A DNA stretch of 41,869 nt, taken from the NCBI GenBank assembly GCA_028565635.1, contig JAOXYB010069167.1, positions 1 to 41,869 of the forward strand, in the 5' to 3' direction. Source of the DNA: Phoronis ovalis (lineage: Eukaryota > Phoronida > Phoronidae). Both the position numbers and the translations under genes were made by a program. The notes beneath the pieces were generated by a model. It worked only from the letters and a program-made list of their open reading frames with translations, made no database searches and was not told the DNA's origin. Positions 37,169 to 41,869 of the stretch are shown piece by piece (positions within the stretch are counted from its first letter, which is position 1; each line of letters begins with the position of its first letter).

Positions 37169-37294
37169 TTCCCTAGACCTCAGAAACACTTGACATGAAT
37201 TTTGAATCCAAATAGTTTTCTCATGAAGTACGTTTGAAATCAAAAATGCCGACAGAATAATTAATAAACAAATGTAATTAATCGTAAACTCCAT
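37169..37294 (-). CDS. Candidate first exon: signal peptide of a secreted protein
   Basis: From ATG at 37294 (TTATGG, G at +4) 42 codons run to a strong donor, GGGAA followed by GTAAGT, ending in phase 0. The next candidate exon (33994-34190) enters in phase 0. The start MEFTINYICLLIILSAFLIS is a short polar N-terminus followed by a strongly hydrophobic core of about 12 residues, then NVLHEK, a good signal peptide or signal anchor. One cysteine follows at residue 34. The frame stays open upstream of the ATG for 23 codons (to a TGA), so an earlier in-frame acceptor cannot be excluded. Hydrophobic frames arise easily in T-rich DNA; the phase match and donor are the main support. Confidence 0.35.
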
Positions 37295-37654
37295 AAGATT
37301 CTGTGGTGTACTATTACAGAAAACATCGTCGGTCACGATACTGATAAAATTGGAAATTTTCACATAGCTTCAAGTGCACATGGCAAAACAAGTTAAATTT
37401 TGTTTAAAGAAATCTTACTTTAGAAATAATAATTCTGAATAATTCTGTTCACGTTGACGACATTTTTAAATGAAAATATAGATTTCGAGATAGTATGGAA
37501 CATTTCAAAATAAATAAACTTTTGTGTAGTAGATGCATTTGTTATTATATTTTTCCAATGTTTAGCACTGCTTTAATATATTAGGTCCTATAAATATTAA
37601 AGCAGTGTTAAACATGTATACATTTTAATTACTTTAATAGTAGCTTGCAGATTT
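37295..37654. other. Spacer between signal-peptide exon and tRNA; possible promoter
   Basis: AT-rich. If the secreted-protein model is right, its promoter lies here or overlaps the divergent tRNA gene. The notable structure is the hairpin at 37560-37613. Confidence 0.35.
37560..37613. repeat. Long near-perfect palindrome, 20-bp arms
   Basis: GTTTAGCACTGCTTTAATAT (37560-37579) pairs with 37594-37613 at all 20 positions, one a G-T wobble. The 14-base spacer contains TAGGTCCTA, itself a palindrome, so the hairpin could extend. It ends 41 bases before the second tRNA gene. It may be a miniature inverted-repeat element, a replication or transcription structure, or a small RNA precursor; nothing in the sequence decides. 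Confidence 0.75.
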
Positions 37655-37727
37655 GCCCGGATAGCTCAGTCGGTAGAGCATCAGACTTTTAATCTGAGGG
37701 TCCAGGGTTCGAGTCCCTGTTCGGGCG
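37655..37727 (+). tRNA. tRNA-Lys (anticodon UUU)
   Basis: 73 bases with a full cloverleaf and matching the conserved animal tRNA-Lys(UUU) sequence as I know it. The acceptor stem is GCCCGGA/TTCGGGC with discriminator G, the A box lies in TAGCTCAGTCGGTAGAGC, the anticodon loop is CTTTTAA (TTT) and the B box is GGTTCGAGTCC. There is no intron and CCA is not encoded, as expected for a nuclear gene. A TTTTT terminator starts at 37737. It decodes AAA and, by wobble, AAG lysine codons. The intact B box makes this the likely active copy of the pair. Confidence 0.97.
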
Positions 37728-37736
37728 AAGTTATAC

Positions 37737-37741
37737 TTTTT
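37737..37741 (+). terminator. Pol III T5 terminator of tRNA-Lys
   Basis: TTTTT begins 10 bases after the tRNA 3' end. Confidence 0.6.
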
Positions 37742-37835
37742 ATATATCAGCCTTGTCTAAAGCTGAAGGGGAAGAACTACTTAAAACTTACTGGTAGCTT
37801 TTAATGATATCTACAATTTACAATCTTTTATTGTT

Positions 37836-37948
37836 AAAGACTACAAAAACCACGTTTCACAATCGGAATATGAACACGTTAGCGCATATTTTCAAAAAAG
37901 AAATTGTGGTTTTTTAAACACTCAAATTTCAACCTGATCAACGAAACA
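37836..37948 (+). repeat. Duplicated tRNA 3' flank, copy B
   Basis: Partner of 35480-35605. Shared blocks are GGAATATGAACAC, GAAATTGTGGTTTTTT and TCAACCTGATCAA. Similarity 5' of the tRNA genes was not seen. Confidence 0.75.
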
Positions 37949-40900
37949 TATTATAAATCATAAACTTTATGTGGCGAATAACATGAACTGCGCGTATGGC
38001 ATGGCAAAAACATCTGGCATCAACATATGATATTCTCCAACTACTTTGAAATGTGATTTTATAAAAATAAATGTAGGTTCATAGATGAAAGAACGAATTT
38101 ATCAACTTAAGAGTTTTGGAATAAACAATAATTCATTAACCGAATATTTTAAAGAGCAAGCTAATTAAATCATATCACAAGCGATGTTCAGATAGTGCAA
38201 GCGATAACCTACGTGGTTGCCAGTATTACTGCTAAAAGAAGTATTTAGGCGACTTTTTACATATACGTAGTCCACCATATAAGCGCTGATTAATTTCAAC
38301 CTGCTTACAGTGTCACAAAAGAGAAAGACTTACTAAAATTAAATGATAAATTGAAAATGTGCGTGTTTTAAACTGGGTACTTCTGGTACTTACATTATGA
38401 TATAGGGAGCAAAGTGAACAATGGATGGGTATTCTGGTGGTCATCAGAAGTTGTAGAGTGAGAATGAAATGTAGTTAAAGATGGGATGCAGCTATACTTA
38501 AGTGAATGTTGTTAAAACATAACCCATTGTTTAACTAATTCTTACATGCAATCAAGTGTTCATATACAGTACAGAGATGGAGATTTAAACTTATTGTGTA
38601 AGTGAACAGGCTAGTATTGATAAAGAGGGACTTAACCTTTCTTTGTAAAAGTATTAACGATATCAATCCCGCCTTCTTTCTTGCTTGTTTTCAAAATATA
38701 TGTATGTCTTCTAATTTTTCACGTGGTGCAAGCTGTCAATAACTTTGTAGCCACTCCGATTCATCGAGTGTAAAGTTGGGACAGCTTATTCTAAGAACTA
38801 CACGAGCGCCAGCTATACCTAGAGAAAATTACTACAATATTTCTTTAGAGACATAAAGATTCGTGAAAGAGAATATTTTATTAACTGATTAAAACCCGCA
38901 ATAATACTGAATAACTTTGTCTCGAAACAGCGTCTATGGAATTCATGCAATCGGAATTATTTACTGTTTTCGCTTAGTATATCCAGGGTATAAAATGTTT
39001 GTGCTTGCTGATAATATATTTTATACTAGCATTACTCATAATTATGGGGTTATAGCTGAGCTGAAAACAAAAAAAATACGTTTTAAGAAAATGAATATTT
39101 TTTTTGATAATACTGACAATGAGTAACAACTCGCGTCCCTCTGAGAATACTGTGTATGGTTGGCTTATAAATGATTCTATCACATACAAGTACATCGCAC
39201 ATGTATACCTGCAGTTGGGACTATTGTTGTCCCCAGATAATCCATCATCAATCATAGCTCTCAATAAAGCAGGTACTTTATCTTGATTCATTGACTTTTG
39301 ATATTTTGACAAAAATTCCCATAGGAATCCAATTAAAGCTTTTATGAAACAAACACCACTAATACTTTTAGATATAGTGTTTTAGTACACCACAGGTAGA
39401 ATGCGGATAATTATTAATTATAGCGATATGTTCTTCCCACATGTATTAATTATATTTTTTATAATACACAATATATTACTTCTAACAGTTACACTGCTGA
39501 TAATAAATACCAGTGAAGTGTCCGTTATGATTTTTTTTCACAACCGATCGCGCGTTATAATGGCATTAAATTTCAGTATTACAACTTATAAATGTTTGAT
39601 ACAAAATGATAAAAGTGTCATGTCTCAGCCTGCACCGGTAAAAAAACACACATAATCCGATATTTCGTTGCCACACGTGTACACTTTTGAAAGTACATAC
39701 TTTCGCATGTGTACATATGTCTTTATATAACACCTCGAGCCTCGCAATTACGTATTTGTGTTTGAGATCGAACATATATATAAATGGCATGTATTGGTAT
39801 ATGAGTGAATGAATGTGACATATGCATAATCGTGAAAAACAGTTGTGGAAGTATCGGTGTTCCAACCAGTGTGCATTATATTGGATCCGGCCTGAAAGCG
39901 TCGCGTAATAATTTTACGAGGAATTATTGGAACAAATCACATGAGATGGTCTAAGTTTACATCTTTCGTTTTTATTTTATTAATTTTCTTAAGTCATACA
40001 TACAGCAGATATTGAATACGTGCGGTGGTACTAATCTAAGCAATTATTTTTAGTCTTTTACAAAATTTTAAGATATTTTTTCTGTGGAGAGATTACTAAG
40101 ACATGAAAGTGTTAGAAGGGAGGTTCCCCTTATAGTTAATCTAGCTGCTGTAAGTAACAAATACAATTAAAGGTGTTATTCGCATTTTGTTTAATTGTTT
40201 CATCTGATATGTTTTCCCAATAGTACTTGTGAAGCGTGTTAATGCATTTTGTAGGTATACTGCGCACTTAATTTTTATTTCATTGTTATTTCACATGTAT
40301 AATCAATGAGAAAAGTGAGTTTTTATATTTTTTATGTAAATGGTTTAATATCATGTTTGATTATGCCTGGTGTAAAAAAATTAAAATAAATAATCAATTG
40401 CTTTGCTATTAATATGATTTTAACTGAAATGCAAAAGGCAATAGTGTACAAGTATATAAAAATTTAATAATTATTTAACTGACTTGTTTTTTTAATATGT
40501 CCGTTTTTACAATTAATGTAAATAAGATTAATAAAATAAAATATCTAACTGCGGTATAATATTAACAGAGGAGACAATAAAAGACATTTTAATACGAAAA
40601 ACATTTAGACTACCTATAAGTATATTCAAAAACAGAGTTGCATAATTATAAGTTTCTATGTTAGAAAGAAATGGCAAAAACAATTAATACAAATTACGAC
40701 GCTCAAAGGAACAACGTAAAAATGTTTCCTTCGTTAGAAAATGTTGCATAAAAGTTATTCCTGTTTTCGCTGTGATTTAATTTATTACGAAAACATGCAA
40801 TCTTTTATATTTAAATTGCAAGAACCTAGAAACAGATATACAATAAGTATCAAAGTAAATGTATTATTACGAAAAAATAAGCCTTTCCATATTTCTCTTG

Positions 40901-41869
40901 CTTGAAACTGTTATTGCAACATGTTTCTGTTAATGTCCCCCTCCCTCATTTTTCTGTTAATGTCCCCCTCCCTCATTTTTCTGCCATTTACAGATGCTGA
41001 CATTCACTAAAACATGCATGTTACATATGTATACATGAAATTAAAACAAATGCCGGAGATCAAGTATACTATATATGTAATGCCCATATTTATGATGCAA
41101 ATATGTAAATGACGCAGATATATGGTTTAAAAAACATAGGATTCATATATACAGTTCCATTTCTTCACCATACCTCATCTTTTCCAGTGTGACTGTTCCA
41201 CCTCCTCAACGCAGTGCACGTAGTACAACAACAGCATTGCCTTCTGCATGATTAACTCTCTACATTACACGAATGTGGGTAACCTGATTCTATTCAGATA
41301 CAGTCACGAACTATAACCAGTATTAGCATTTACTGCAGTTCGTGTACGTAGAAATATATATGAACAGTAATTTATCTAATAGGTTACTAAGTTTTTCAAA
41401 TATTGTTTGTTCAAAATATTCACAAAAAAGTTGAAACTAGCAAACTTGGTTATTTGTAAATAAGCATTTTAATTTTTGAAATGCAGCATTTGTCGCATTT
41501 TTGTTATAGTAAAATTATTATCCTGCATCCACATGGATAGTATACAAACAAAAGCTACGACTACATCGGCCAATAAGTAAAGTTATCTTTGTTTTTTTTT
41601 TTATTTTAAGCATCATGCTTAACAATTACAACTCCTGACTCATAGGCGTGTCCTTATGGTTATATCCAGGGTTATGAAGAAAGTTGAGTTTGAAATATAT
41701 TCAGACGCTGGCTGGTTTATCAGCCTGTTGACATTTTCATTATCAAGTGTGTATAAATTCAACCAAACTGCTGCTTTATTATTTGCCTGTAGAACATTGT
41801 TTTCATTTCTTTTAAAACAAAATAATGTTTCGATAAAAAAAGCCATATCAACTACAGTCGAACATATAT
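37949..41869. other. AT-rich intergenic DNA, right end
   Basis: No supported gene. Overlapping open frames at 38917-39312 and 39401-39865 lie on both strands and look like chance. A GC-richer patch at about 41170-41270 has exon-like signals on both strands. A 27-bp tandem repeat lies at 40924-40983. Confidence 0.45.
40924..40983. repeat. 27-bp tandem repeat, 2.2 perfect copies
   Basis: The unit from 40924 (containing GTTAATGTCCCCCTCCCTC) repeats identically from 40951, and a third begins at 40978. The perfect identity indicates a recent duplication or assembly stutter. Confidence 0.95.

Noticed and set aside
38917-39865. Several open frames overlapping on both strands
   Set aside because: Mutually overlapping frames on opposite strands, with no splice signals or recognisable domains.

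Overview
This is a eukaryotic genomic window, AT-rich (roughly one third G+C by eye). It is mostly intron and intergenic DNA, with a few short exons bounded by GT/AG splice sites and two nuclear tRNA genes. No bacterial operons, viral genes or clear autonomous transposons were seen. The one unmistakable protein exon belongs to an animal AP-2 transcription factor. Its N-terminal wording, the low G+C and the long introns suggest a protostome, perhaps a mollusc; that placement is inference.

Left end (1 to about 17 kb, minus strand): the AP-2 gene. The exon at 4176-4637 encodes the proline/tyrosine-rich activation segment, with a good acceptor and a GTGAGT donor. The DNA-binding and dimerisation exons would lie beyond the left edge. 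Upstream are three candidate alternative first coding exons (5846-5959, 10255-10281, 16591-16617). Each begins with ATG and ends in phase 0 at a GT, so each could splice in frame to the exon at 4637. This mirrors the short alternative N-termini of vertebrate AP-2 alpha. Three GCCNNNGGC AP-2-type sites cluster at 5809-6312 around the first of these exons, which suggests autoregulation.

Middle and right (23-37 kb, minus strand): four segments at 37169-37294, 33994-34190, 25295-25416 and 23147-23283 can be joined into one 193-codon frame. The product would be a small secreted, cysteine-containing protein with a CUB-like segment. The second exon is the best supported. The third and fourth, and the splice between them, are weak. 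Inside its 8.6-kb second intron are a membrane-protein-like, frame-broken segment (27.1-27.6 kb) and an ATG-poor reading frame (28.6-29.0 kb).

Two plus-strand tRNA-Lys(UUU) genes lie at 35316-35388 and 37655-37727. They share about 100 bp of diverged 3' flank at matching distance, so the locus was duplicated. The left copy has two substitutions, one at the near-invariant T54.

The rest is low-complexity AT-rich DNA with small tandem repeats, hairpins and microsatellites. Most open frames of 60-136 codons match what chance gives in DNA this AT-rich and are not annotated as genes.
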